This document shows positions 54,218-63,410 of a stretch of 64,000 nt of DNA, one piece after another (the first letter of the stretch is position 1; each line of letters opens with the position of its first letter). This DNA comes from Branchipolynoe longqiensis (taxonomy: Eukaryota > Annelida > Polychaeta > Phyllodocida > Polynoidae), in NCBI GenBank assembly GCA_030323885.1, contig CM059196.1, positions 40,190,535 through 40,254,534 of the forward strand, given 5' to 3'. The notes under the pieces were generated by a model. It was not told the origin of the DNA, made no database searches, and worked only from the letters and a program-made list of their open reading frames with translations. A program made the translations under genes and the position numbers.

Positions 54218-54362
54218 TCCCTGATATCAACACACTACCCACGCCTACCTGTCTATATGGCTCCTTGCCTGAGAGGTCAGTGCAGACTACTACACTGTGT
54301 ACGATCAAATATAAATGATTTGGTTTTGAAAATTTGATTCTTTTATCGGACTATGCAGCTTC

Positions 54363-54994
54363 ATGTCCAAGTCAGCTGACTGACATGATGGTTACCTGCT
54401 GTGCACTGACCATGGATGCTCAAGGGTCACTAATTGCCGAAGAAGTATAATAATAACACACCGTCTTTCCAGTGGGTGATTTGTCTTTCATTGACCATAT
54501 AGGATGGACGACTGGGTAGACTGTCCTGCTTGTTGTGGAATCAATCCCAAAAGAATTTAACCACCAACTAAAAATGATATACTTGTCTCTGTCTGTTTGC
54601 TTTGCAATGTCAAGGGCTGGTTGGGTCAGTGCCAGGATACTGTGGTTGAGTGGAATATTGGGTCATAGTTCAGGCGGTATGATATCCCAGGGGATGGGGG
54701 GGGGGGGGAGGGGTAGCCTGTACATTCGCCATGAGTGCACACTGTTGCAAGTCGGTGCATGTCCTGATATGACCTTAGAGTTGGTTGAAGATAAAAAGAA
54801 AGTAAAGAAAAAGGCTACAAAACAAACCCGACCGTTCATTCAGGGGTCGTTCAACCTCCACCCATCACGGGTCGTTGTGTGTGGTTATATATGTATAGAT
54901 TAGTTAGACGAATCTTACCTTGGTATAGATGATGGATAACTGTTGTTTTACCGAGGTATAAGCCTCGGATAGACGTGGGCAAGGGTATATTATA
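54363..54994 (+). mobile_element. unplaced sequence with a decayed SINE core
   Basis: At 54600-54780 the order GTCAAGGGCTGGTTGGGTCAG, AGGATACTGTGGTTGAGTGG, CGCCATGAGTGCACACTGTTGC, CCTGATATGACCTTAG follows the SINE body and tail, with a poly-G run (54694-54710) replacing part of the core. No gene; the frame 54535-54903 overlaps this SINE. Confidence 0.55.
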
Positions 54995-55325
54995 ATACCA
55001 GACGGGATGGCCGAATGAGTTAGAGCGTCCGTCTCCGGTGTTGGTCGGTCGTGGGTTCGAACCCTGGTCGAGTCAAAACAATGACATAAACATTTACTTG
55101 TCGCTTTCTAGTCTGGCGCTCGGCATTATTAGGATAGAACAAGGACTGGTTGGCTCAGTGTCAGGATAGTGTGACTGAGTGGGATATCAGGTCATGGTGT
55201 TGGTGGCCTGGTCTTCCAGTGGGACAGCACTATAAAGTCACCATGAGTGCGCACTGTCACAATTCGGTACCTACCCTGATATGACCTTAGATGTTGCTAG
55301 GGCATAAAACAACAAACAAACAAAC

Positions 55326-55326
<1 letters not shown>
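54995..55326 (+). mobile_element. SINE-A, full length
   Basis: A box GATGGCCGAATGAGTTAGAGCG, B box GGGTTCGAACCCTGG, full body and core, tail ACAACAAACAAACAAAC. TATATTATAATA before and TATATATAATAA after may be a target duplication in AT-rich DNA. A TAA microsatellite follows (55332-55356). Confidence 0.8.
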
Positions 55327-55356
<30 letters not shown>

Positions 55357-55708
55357 TTGAAGGTTCAGATAAGACAGTAAATGTATATTATACATGTGAG
55401 GTATTTTAGTTTAAGTTGCATAATCGATCAGAGCATTAAGTTTCAAAGCACTTACCTAGATTTGATCTCACATTCAGAACATTACACCACGGCACTGGTT
55501 GCCGTGACCATGATGCTATAAAGCTGCGCGCTGTGTGGTTGTTGAACCTACCCTGTGTATGTAAGTGCGTTGCATTGCCTGTATGTATGTAATTGTAAGC
55601 ATTATAAGACTTACAATTCCAGGGGGACGAGTGTAGTGGTCTGCACTGACCTCTCAGGCAAGGAGCCGCATAGACAGGTAGGCGTGGGTAGTGTGTTGAT
55701 ATCAGGGA

Positions 55709-55780
55709 GCCTAGGTGATGTAATGGTTAGCACACTGGCCTGGCATGCAAAGAGATGTGCATTCAAGTCCCGCTCTAGGC
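55709..55780 (+). repeat. tRNA-like unit, copy 3
   Basis: 72 nt from GCCTAGG to TCTAGGC, which form a 7-bp acceptor stem (one wobble). D arm GTGT..GCAC with TAATGGTTA loop in the sister copies (here GATG..GCAC). The T arm is decayed (CATTCAAGTCCC). The anticodon arm does not pair. Confidence 0.6.
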
Positions 55781-55888
55781 ACAATATTTCCCATTTTCAT
55801 CACCCCCACGACACTGGGGGTCTGCACTGACCTCTCAGGCAAGGAGCGCATAGACAGGTAGGCGTGGGTAGTGTGTTGATATCAGGGA

Positions 55889-55960
55889 GCCTAGGTGGTG
55901 TAATGGTTAGCACACTAGCCCGGAATGCAAAGAGATGTGGGTTCGGGTCCCGCTCTAGGC
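55889..55960 (+). repeat. tRNA-like unit, copy 4
   Basis: Acceptor GCCTAGG/TCTAGGC, D arm GTGTAATGGTTAGCAC, T arm GTGGGTTCGGGTCCCGC pairs over 5 bp. The segment for the anticodon stem (CTGG/CTAGC.. against GCAAA) cannot pair, so this is tRNA-derived rather than a working tRNA gene. The preceding unit boundary is shortened. Confidence 0.65.
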
Positions 55961-56208
55961 GCAATATTTCCCATTTTCATCACCCCCACGACACTGGTTG
56001 CCGTGACCATGATGCTATACAAGCTACGCACTGTATAGTTGTTGAACCTACCCTGTGTATGTAAGTGTGTTGCATTGCCTGTATGTATGTAATTGTAAGC
56101 ATTATAAGACTTACAATTCCAGGGGGACGAGTGTAGTGGTCTGCACTGACCTCTCAGGCAAGGAGCCGCATAGACAGGTAGGCGTGGGTAGTGTGTTGAT
56201 ATCAGGGA

Positions 56209-56280
56209 GCCTAGGTGGTGTAATGGTTAGCACACTGGCCCGGAATGCAAAGAGATGTGGGTTCGAGTCCCACTCTAGGC
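56209..56280 (+). repeat. tRNA-like unit, copy 5
   Basis: Same layout with consensus B box GGGTTCGAGTCCC. The following CGCAATATTTCCCATTTTCATCACCCCC is shared with all other units and with the relic at 28429-28522. Confidence 0.65.
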
Positions 56281-56556
56281 GCAATATTTCCCATTTTCAT
56301 CACCCCCACGACAATACTTTGTACACTCATTAAATATTCATTGTAGTTTGGTGCTCCTGCGATATGCTCAAAAACGGGTAAACAAAACCCATGTCCAGCA
56401 TTTCGGTGTGTACACCAATATTAATTTAGCATGTTTTCATTTCAATTACTTCTAAATTTAACCCCTTTTAAATACAAGTTACTTCAAACTAACTAAATCA
56501 ACCAAATATGTTCATATATAATAAATACGATAGAAACTTAAAATCCATCAAATTAA

Positions 56557-56772
56557 ACATTTTATTGACTTACTCAAGTTATTGTAAGTTGAGTGCTATT
56601 TACAGTAGAAACCTGGCGCTTGTGTTGAGAACTAGACCGTGAAACATGTACCGAGTTGTGTGTCACTTGTAGGATGAACTGTGCTCTCTTGAAATGATAT
56701 CAGGTACTACGCACATTGGCAATGGATGCGCAGTATTGGAGATCTATGAGGGAAAACCCGATATGATGATAT
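56557..56772. other. no recognised feature
   Basis: Short unique-looking spacer between MITE-1 and FB-A. Confidence 0.35.
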
Positions 56773-56956
56773 AGCCCTGTCACATTACGACGCTTCTCAC
56801 CGGCGTGCTGCCAATGCGCAAAATAAGTTGTACGCGTCAAGACACATCCAACTTTTCGGCGGTTTGGGAAAAAGTTTGACGTCAGCGCAGCGTGTTAGTA
56901 GCGTGTGGCCAACGTGTGTCGACGCGTGGCGAAAAAACCCAAAAAGAGGTTGGCAC

Positions 56957-57011
56957 GCCGTCCTGATATGACCTTAGATGTAACTAGGATGTAAAACAAC
57001 AAAGCAACAAT
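56957..57011 (+). mobile_element. SINE tail inside FB-A
   Basis: CGTCCTGATATGACCTTAG, AACTAGGATGTAAAACAAC and AAAGCAAC with no body; either a heavily 5'-truncated insertion or a captured piece. Confidence 0.7.
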
Positions 57012-57158
57012 TTGGCGCAACGTGTGGGAACGACCATCACGCGTGCACAGTGTGCGCATAGCATTCGCATAACGTTATTCCAGCGCATCCAACGGATCTC
57101 GATGTGCGCCTAACGTCCCCGTAACGGTCGCACCCACACGTTGGCTCGCGTCGGCACA

Positions 57159-57194
57159 CGTCGAAAGTTTTGTGCAAGCACAAAACTTTCGACG
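57159..57194. repeat. perfect 17-bp-arm hairpin at FB-A centre
   Basis: Arms CGTCGAAAGTTTTGTGC (57159-57175) and its exact complement (57178-57194) with a 2-base spacer. The left arm and loop are kept at 28151-28172 in another FB-A copy. Confidence 0.85.
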
Positions 57195-57358
57195 TCCGCC
57201 AACGTTCGCCGACGATCCTCGCCGTCCATCAACATGTACCGACGTGCGCCTAACGTGTGCCTAAGACGCGCGTAACGCTTCCAGACGTCTCCCGACGTTT
57301 CGCCAAAAAGTGACACGTCAACGTCTGTTGGAGAGAAACGTCGTAATGTGACAGGGCT

Positions 57359-57660
57359 AATAAGTAGAGCCACTCAGCAAGTCACCACCAGGGGGCGTGT
57401 GTGTGTGCGGGGGGGGGGGGGGGGGGCGGCCTGGCCAGATGTCTGGGTATGGACAAGTGAGCGCTAAGATATATCTTCTGCTTCTTCTAAGAATCCATTT
57501 CTCTAATATTCTGTTGTAATAATCGATTTTCAAGTGCGGCTTTATGTACTAGTCAATATAATTTATTATTTTGGCCCTTGTGACTTGGTGGATCTCTCCA
57601 CATATTCTGCTTCATGATAATAGCGGAAGGATTTTTTGTTATTCACACATCGGCAGTAAA
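57359..57660. other. poly-G run, otherwise nothing recognised
   Basis: About 18 G at 57409-57426 after a GTGTGTGTG stretch. Confidence 0.5.
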
Positions 57661-58435
57661 TGTACCTCCTCCCCCTGCTCCCGCTCCTGCTCCTCATCCT
57701 CCTGCTCCTCCCCTTCCTCCACCACCACCGCCGCCTCCTCCTACCTCCTCTCCCTCTTCTACCTTCTCCACCATCATCTCCTCCTCTTCCTCCCACCAGA
57801 CGGTCTGGCTGAATGAGTTAGAGCATCCGTCTCCCGTGTTGGTAGATAATGGGATCGTGGGTTCGAACCCTGGTCGAGTCAAACCAATGACTTCAAAATT
57901 GATACTCGTTGCTTCCTAGCCAGGCGCTCGCCATTATTAGGATAGGGCAAGGACTGGTTGGCTCAGTGTCAGGATAAAGTGACTTAGTGGGATATCGGGT
58001 TATGGTGCTGGTGCCCTGAATTCCCAGTGGGGCAGCACTATAAAGTCATCATGAGTGTGCACTGTCACAAGTGAGTACCCATCCTGATATGACATTAGAT
58101 GTTGCTAGGACGTAAAACAACAACAAACAAACAAACCTCTTCCTCTATCACCACCACTATCACCTCCTCCTTCTCCATCACCACCACCACCACCACCACC
58201 ACCACCACCACCACCACTCCACCATCACTACAACTACCACCACCACCATCATCACCATCTCCTCCTCGAATACCTCCACTACCATCACCAGTATTATCAC
58301 CACCACCTCCTCCACGCCCCCACCACCACCACCACCACCACCACCTCACCTTCACCACCACCACCACCACCACCACCACACCCACCACCACCACCACCAC
58401 CACCACCACCACCACCACCACCAAGCATCAACACC
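57661..58435. repeat. CTC/CCA microsatellite split by a SINE
   Basis: CTCCTGCTCCTCC and CACCACCGCC units run to 57797, and CCACCACCACC units run from 58138 to 58435. The interrupting SINE is flanked by CCTCTTCCTC on both sides. All Thr/Pro/Val/Trp-rich frames here come from the triplets. Confidence 0.85.
57799..58137 (+). mobile_element. SINE-A, full length with 10-bp TSD
   Basis: Head with TGGCTGAATGAGTTAGAGCATC and GGGTTCGAACCCTGG, full body and core, tail AACAACAACAAACAAACAAA. CCTCTTCCTC precedes (57784-57793) and follows (58137-58146) the element. Confidence 0.85.
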
Positions 58436-59611
58436 TCCACCGCCACCTCGCTCGAGTAGAGTATGAGTCAGTGTTGGGCCCCCTTGTGTGTAATTTGTCT
58501 GGTGGCGAAGCGCCCCCTTGTGGCTTACTTGCTCAGTGGTGGGCACCTCGCTGCACGAGAGGCGAGCCTGCTGGGGTCAGAGGTCACGGGATGTGCGCTA
58601 CCGACCTTTAGGTGGTTATAGCTCCACGAGCACATAGACAGCCTCCAGATGTTAACGCCGCGTTCTCGTGCACAAAGGCCGCCTCATGCAACGCGAGAGT
58701 TTGACTTGGAAAGCTTTGATCGGGTACTGGGAATACAATTTGTGGCTTCCAGCCAAATCGAAGTTATTCTAGAAAAGATTCAGTGCGTTTGTTTGTTTAA
58801 CAACCAACCCACCCATCCACCCCCTCAGCACAAAAATTAACATTGGGAGGCATAGAGTGGTTAAACATATGTGAGTAAAAAGTTACATTTCAAACAGGTA
58901 AAATAGAGTACAGAAATGTATGCCAAAAGAGCAGACAAATTTGGTAAAATCACAAGTGATATATGATAAATAAAGAAAAGATTCAGATGCTGTTATTTAT
59001 TGCATTTTTAAGTTTCTCCTCCAAACCCCCAATCATTAATATGATTTGATTTGTTATTACTTTAGACAAATAGTCATGTAGTGTGAGGCGGCCTTAAATG
59101 ATGACTTTTTAACTGCAACAATTAACAACTGTAGCAAGAAACGTATATATTATAACACATATAATTGATATTATCTTTTAATAACTGAAAAAGTACAATT
59201 TCATTTAATAACTCATAATTTTCTATAAATAATGTTACCACATTCAGCCATAAGAGGCTAGCATGTCACAGAGTAAGTAGTATTAAATGCCAGGGATTGC
59301 ATGTAGAGCTAGTCTTACGCGACCGAATCTGCTAAATGTTCAGACATGGTTACTACAGATTGCTAAGCTGTGAACATGCACTCAAAAATGGTTACCATCG
59401 TCACTAATATACTACAGGCCTCGGGCGGGGGGAACCTGATGGTTTTACTGTCTGGTAACAATTGACGCTACAGAAATACTGCGGGGAACCATGGGTAACA
59501 TCTAGACAGACCTTCAGCAGCCATGGTTGCAATTCCAGTCAATAAGTTTTATTCTAGAATATTTCAAATATATACAACATTATGTCTAAAAACTATAGGT
59601 AAATAGCATCT
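58436..59611. other. mostly unrecognised sequence
   Basis: GC-rich to 58620, including GGTGGCGAAGCGCCCCCTTGTGGC (58501-58524), which can form a hairpin and contains CTCF-like words. AT-rich afterwards; TTGTTTGTTTAACAACCAACCC at 58787 resembles a SINE tail end. No gene seen. Confidence 0.35.
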
Positions 59612-59725
59612 AGTTTCTCCATTGGTCATGATGATGACAGCAACTCATCATTTGTTTGTGAACTCGTCGATGACTTGTGAGTCCAATTTGTGCTTGGAAT
59701 GTGTGGTGGCACATTGGATGTGTGT
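59612..59725 (-). pseudogene. possible non-LTR retrotransposon C-terminal finger relic
   Basis: The minus frame reads MCHHTFQAQIGLTSHRRVHK, with the spacing of a C2H2 finger (C..TF.A.IGL.SH.R.H). Fingers with an RIGL.SH-type helix are known at the C-terminus of some mobile-element reverse transcriptases. The first cysteine is missing (His in its place) and no RT is seen upstream, so this would be a 3' stub. A chance match is possible. Confidence 0.3.
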
Positions 59726-59799
59726 GTAGATACAGTTGGAGAGTCTGATAGGTGCACGAGACGATCTTTCTTCTGCTGATGGCATATTTCACCAATAAT

Positions 59800-60580
59800 T
59801 ATACAACGGTGAAAGTAACATCATCAGTGTTAGATACATATTCACCATGGATAGGGATAAACGACGACCGAGCAAAAACTGTTTTGATAAGAATCATCTG
59901 TCTACAAGCTCTGGACGTCCTGTATAATTCACAACGAGACAGGTGTGGTATAATTTGCATTTATTCAGGACAGTCGGACAACAGGAACCTCGACAATCTC
60001 AACCCTACCGCCTCGACCGCCGCGATCTACTGTCCCTTTGTAGTTGAGGGGTGGGCGGCGGCTGAATCAGTCTGGCTGTAGTGGGCGGGTTCGTATCCAA
60101 TCGGCGACTGATGGTTGGTCGTGTGTGAGCGGTCAGCGTGGTTTCGTGTGATGCGCTTTTGAGGCGATAGGTGGTAGCAGGGTCGGGCGCTGGGGTACGG
60201 TGGAGTTGCGGTAGGGCAATCCGAGCGGGGTTAGTTTGTCCGTAAATCGGCATGTGGCGGTTCAGTGGTTGTGAAGCTTGAGAGGTCTACCACCCCACGT
60301 CCCGCTGCGAATTACCCATGTTAGCGCTAACATGGACAATGTATCACTATTCATAATACATTGTAATAAAGCATTATAGCATAGACAATTTTTCCTGATC
60401 ATGATGATTTTGCATGACGCTACACTCCGTGGAAAACATAGTTTGTTTGTGAAGTTTCCATAGTTACTGAAGACGCGGTGCATATAAGCATGTCTACATT
60501 TGAATATTGTGACTACTTACCTTTGCCCAGGTAAGCTTAACTATCGGACATGTAGCCATGGTTACTATATACCTCAATAT
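59800..60580. other. no recognised feature; CpG-rich patch
   Basis: 60000-60260 is GC- and CpG-richer than its surroundings and leaves open an 82-codon minus frame (60005-60253, Arg/Pro/Thr-rich) with no domain. ACATGGTAGCGCTAACATGG-type inverted words lie near 60315-60335 (CATGTTAGCGCTAACATG is a perfect palindrome). Confidence 0.35.
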
Positions 60581-61229
60581 TTACAGTTGCATAGTCCGAT
60601 GATTTTGAGTTTCTGTCCTTTTCAGAGATAAATTCGTTAGGTTGATTTTTTTTTCCTGGTAAGGCAAAGTTAATTTTGGCAAGGCTTCAGCAGTAACAGG
60701 TTCTGCTTCTAATAAATCGCTCAGTATGTCCTTCTATACGACACCAAATGCTTATGGCCCTGTCACATTACGACGTATCTCGCCAGCGTGCCGCCAACGC
60801 GGAAAATCACCTTTTTACATCGAGATACATCAAACTTTTCGGCGTGGGGGGAAAAGTTAAACCTTATACACAGCGTATGGTCAATGTATGGCTAATGTAC
60901 CTCGCAGCGAAAAATGCTGGAATTACGCTCACGGTACGTTCGTGGACATAAAATCCAAACTTTGCCGACCCCCTGAAGTGCGACGCCATATCTCGACGAA
61001 TGTCGACGTACATTGACGTATACCAACGCGCGCCTAATGCACGCGTAGCACATACCGCATACTGACATATCCCGACATAGCGGCAAAAAAATCACATACG
61101 TCAACGTACGTTGGCGCGAAGCGTCGTAATGTGGCAACACCAGTATCTAAGTTGGATATGGAGGTTAAAATCCAGATAAGTGTTTTGGTTTTGAAAATGT
61201 TATTCTTTTATCGGACTAGGTAGCTTTAA
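60581..61229 (+). mobile_element. MITE-1 split by FB-A
   Basis: The left part TTACAGTTGCATAGTCCGATG to GACACCAAATGCTTA (60754) is adjacent in the consensus to the right part CACCAGTATCTAAGTTGGATATG (from 61138) through TATCGGACTAGGTAGCTTTAA. A few bases (about ATAAGTG) are missing at the junction. Confidence 0.75.
60756..61137. mobile_element. FB-A foldback nested in MITE-1
   Basis: Ends GGCCCTGTCACATTACGACG and CGTCGTAATGTGGCAAC (right end with a deletion inside GTGACAGGGCC). Interior AACTTTTCGGCG, GTACCTCGCAGCGAAAAATGC and TACGTCAACGTACGTTGGCG words as in other FB-A copies. Confidence 0.75.
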
Positions 61230-61236
61230 CTAGCAC

Positions 61237-61372
61237 TGTAGTTGCTGTGATGTATCTAGGTCAATCCGGCAGGTACGGGGAACCAGCGATATATGGATTG
61301 TAACCAATGACGAGGGTACTCAAATAAAAACAGTTACTAACTGGAACTCAAGGTGTCGACTCGTACTTTACA
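61237..61372 (+). mobile_element. Ty3/gypsy element, probable 5' LTR
   Basis: Starts TGTAGTTGCTGTG and ends TACTTTACA, directly before a primer-binding site, giving the TG...CA ends of an LTR. An AATAAA lies at 61323. The 3' LTR is outside the window, so the left boundary is inferred from the TG and from the MITE-1 that ends at 61229. Confidence 0.55.
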
Positions 61373-61390
61373 TGGTGTCAGATGTGGCTT
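61373..61390 (+). promoter_or_regulatory. retrotransposon primer-binding site
   Basis: TGGTGTCAGATGTGGCTT begins with TGG, the complement of a tRNA CCA end, immediately after the LTR. TGGTGTCAGA-type sites are common in Ty3/gypsy elements; which tRNA primes is not settled here. Confidence 0.6.
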
Positions 61391-61403
61391 GCCGTCAAGG
61401 ATT

Positions 61404-62260
61404 ATGGCATTATCTGGATTAAAACCCCCGATGCCACTCAACCTAGATGGCAATCTCACACTGAACTGGTATCAATGGATTGATTCATACAGAATTTATG
61501 CTACAGCTGCGGGAGTGTAGTTCTAAATTGGAAAAAGTTTCAGTGCTGCGTATTTTTACACGTCGCAGGAGCTGAGGCCCCAGAAAGTACATAGACACCC
61601 TGGATATTGCTGTGCAAGATCGGGACAAGATTGAGGTACTAATAGAATCCTTTAGGACTTATTGTGATGGGAAAAACAAACATTACGGTGGTAAGATACA
61701 AATTCTATATTCTCTTAACCAGTCCAACCGAGAGCATGGACCACGTACATAAGGAATCTTCGTTTGCCAGGGTGTACGTATTGTCAATACGGTGGACAAT
61801 CGAAGATTCCCTGCGTTGGATAAGAATTGTGTGAGTAATCAAGAGCAGAAGAGGCCTGACGAGACCGACTGTTACAAACGAGTGATTTATCATTGGATAA
61901 ATGCATTGATATATGTCGATTAGAGAACATAGACGCGAGAATATTATTCTAGGAAGTAATTGGTTCTCACAGTGTGCCGCGATTGAGGAACGTCGATTCA
62001 TTCAAAAGTGAATAATAACGGCGTGACTTCACAAGCGCCATGCGGGCATGGAAACGCCTTATCAGCCAACAAGACGCATTTATATAGGTCATATGTAGCA
62101 ATCTATATGGCTGGAGTAATAATGTCCCCAATTGCGATCACAAGCATGTAACTAGGAAGCGTCGGTGCCGAGCGACTGGCTAGGACACAGCGCTGTGCCT
62201 GGCCTGCAAGTAAAACAGGTCATTTCATAAAAATGTGTGTGTAGGATTTGAAGCGGGAAA
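61404..62260 (+). pseudogene. Ty3/gypsy gag, broken by indels
   Basis: An ATG 31 bases after the primer-binding site opens MALSGLKPPMPLNLDGN.., followed by NWYQWIDSYRIYATAAGV and a stop at 61518. Typical Ty3/gypsy capsid words continue in other frames: FLHVAGAEAPES (about 61545), DRDKIEVLIESF and YCDGKN (61620-61680), EDSLRW (about 61805). A zinc-knuckle remnant CLACK..SFHKNVC is at about 62195-62240. Order and spacing match a gag of about 280 codons, but the frame shifts or stops every 50-120 bases. Assembly of virus-like particles would be its normal role; this copy as read cannot do so. Confidence 0.75.
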
Positions 62261-62439
62261 ACGGTGATGGATGAGTTGAGCGCGTCAGAACGTGCCCGAT
62301 GAACAGAAGGAGTGATACGTGATAGCAGACAACAAGAGGTGAATGTGGATTTTGTTGTGAGTGCGGTGAACGGACGAAGATGCTGAAGCCAAAAGTATTT
62401 TAGAAGGTTTAGAACCTGATAAGGCTGAGTGCCTAACAC

Positions 62440-63310
62440 AACACGCATGATCAAGTTCAAGCTAGACACGTTCCCCGGCAATATAATCCCAGGGAGGTCT
62501 ACGAGCTAGAAAGGAGGTTTAACCATGTCTACCATCACTGCTGTCGACCTTGTCACGTAGTTGTTGCTGGTCACCTGCGCATCCATCAAACCGTTGGAGT
62601 GCAGCGATAGAGATCACAGGACATCATCTCAACTTCCAGATAGTAACGAGGGAAGGGACACCACCGATTCTTCAGGTAAAGTACTGGACATGTGTCGAGC
62701 GCTGAACTAGTACCCAGAGTGAGAGATCTCCGTGTCGACGAGCATCAGAACACCAGATCTCAAGTGCGCGATGACCTGGTAAAATTTTTGTGAAGTGGTT
62801 TAAAGGCTGGTAAAATAAAGGTGCGGGGCTTCACATTCCAGTACGAATAAATCTAACGTAAGACCCCCTGTTGTTGATAAGCAACCTAGGAGAATTTCCC
62901 CATGCACATAATTCACGAAATGTACTAAGGAGTTAGATAGAATGTTAGAAATAGGAGTAATTGGAAACAAACAACACGCAACTCCATGGGTCATTCCATC
63001 ACTATTGAGAGGAAACCTCACAAAATAACGAATTTTGATTGGATCACTACAAAATTAAATAAAAGCCCAATTTCAAAGGGGCCACTTACCCCACCACGCA
63101 CAGTTAGGAAGGTAGTTGACAAACACAGTGGATCACACAATATTCTCACGTAAAATCGATGCTAATAACGCAGCGAGATATTGGCAAATCGAATTGGATG
63201 AAGAAAGTTCCCTGTTATGCACGTTGCTAACACACCAACTGGGTAGATATAGACTAAAGCAGACAATTAATCCTTTTAGGGACTAAAAATCATCTGCGAC
63301 AATTTATCAG
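62440..63310 (+). pseudogene. Ty3/gypsy pol: protease and RT start, broken
   Basis: A protease-like IKFKLDT..GNIIP is at about 62447-62490 (the active-site DTG region, with the frame lost just after DT). Linker and RT entry words follow: PPVVDKQPRRI (62861-62900), KELDRMLEIGVI and HATPWVIPSL (62912-63024). The block 63114-63283 has IFSRKIDANNA, YWQIELDEES and GRYRLKQ. An SSATIYQKK follows at about 63288. KIDA contains the first catalytic Asp position; the YxDD box would lie beyond the breakdown. At least six frame changes occur. RNase H and integrase are not present before the A/T-rich end. Confidence 0.75.
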
Positions 63311-63410
63311 AAGAAATGAATAGTAACACTGAGCCTGGGAAGGGTTAGACAATGTGTTACAAGTGATCACAAGATGCACAATTTGATTTGATGTCATCAG
63401 ATAGATGTTG

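Larger units (their letters stand above)
53762..54362 (+). mobile_element. MITE-1 carrying two tRNA-like units
   Basis: MITE-1 sequence (CCAAATACCTAATAAGTGCCCTGGTATCTATG, 53762-53800) stops after GTTTGATATTG. It resumes at ACGATCAAATATAAATGATTTGGTTTTGAAAATTTG (54300) and ends CGGACTATGCAGCTTC. The 500 bases between are 1.5 tandem units, each with a tRNA-like segment read on the minus strand. The left MITE-1 end is lost. Confidence 0.65.
55408..56556 (-). mobile_element. MITE-1 carrying three tRNA-like units
   Basis: Reverse-oriented MITE-1: TTAAGTTGCATAATCGATCAG to CCTAGATTTGATCTCACA (55408-55476), then 850 bases of tandem tRNA-containing units. It resumes at TTTGTACACTCATTAAATATTC (56320) through CATTTCGGTGTGTACACC to AAACTTAAAATCCATCAAATTAAAC. 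The insertion point is the same as in 53762-54362, and the units have the same orientation relative to the MITE. Confidence 0.65.
56773..57358. mobile_element. FB-A foldback, complete
   Basis: AGCCCTGTCACATTACGACG at the left and CGTCGTAATGTGACAGGGCT at the right are perfect 20-base inverted repeats. The interior repeats CG-rich words (GACGCGTGGCG, CCAACGTGTG, GACGTGCGCC) that pair across the element. A SINE tail lies inside at 56957-57011. No coding capacity; the 87-codon minus frame is palindromic. Confidence 0.8.

Noticed and set aside
55709..56280. tRNA-like units as functional tRNA genes
   Set aside because: Acceptor and T arms pair but the anticodon stem does not, and U33 is missing; tandem presence in a MITE also argues against it.
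2537..58137. SINE heads read as true tRNA genes
   Set aside because: They have A- and B-box words but no complete pairing cloverleaf, and they continue into the SINE body in every copy.
58099..58611. 170-codon Thr-rich plus frame and Val-rich minus frame
   Set aside because: Direct translation of CCA triplets plus a SINE tail.
60005..60253. 82-codon Arg/Pro-rich minus frame
   Set aside because: No domain, no splice signals, opens in a CpG-rich patch where stops are rare.
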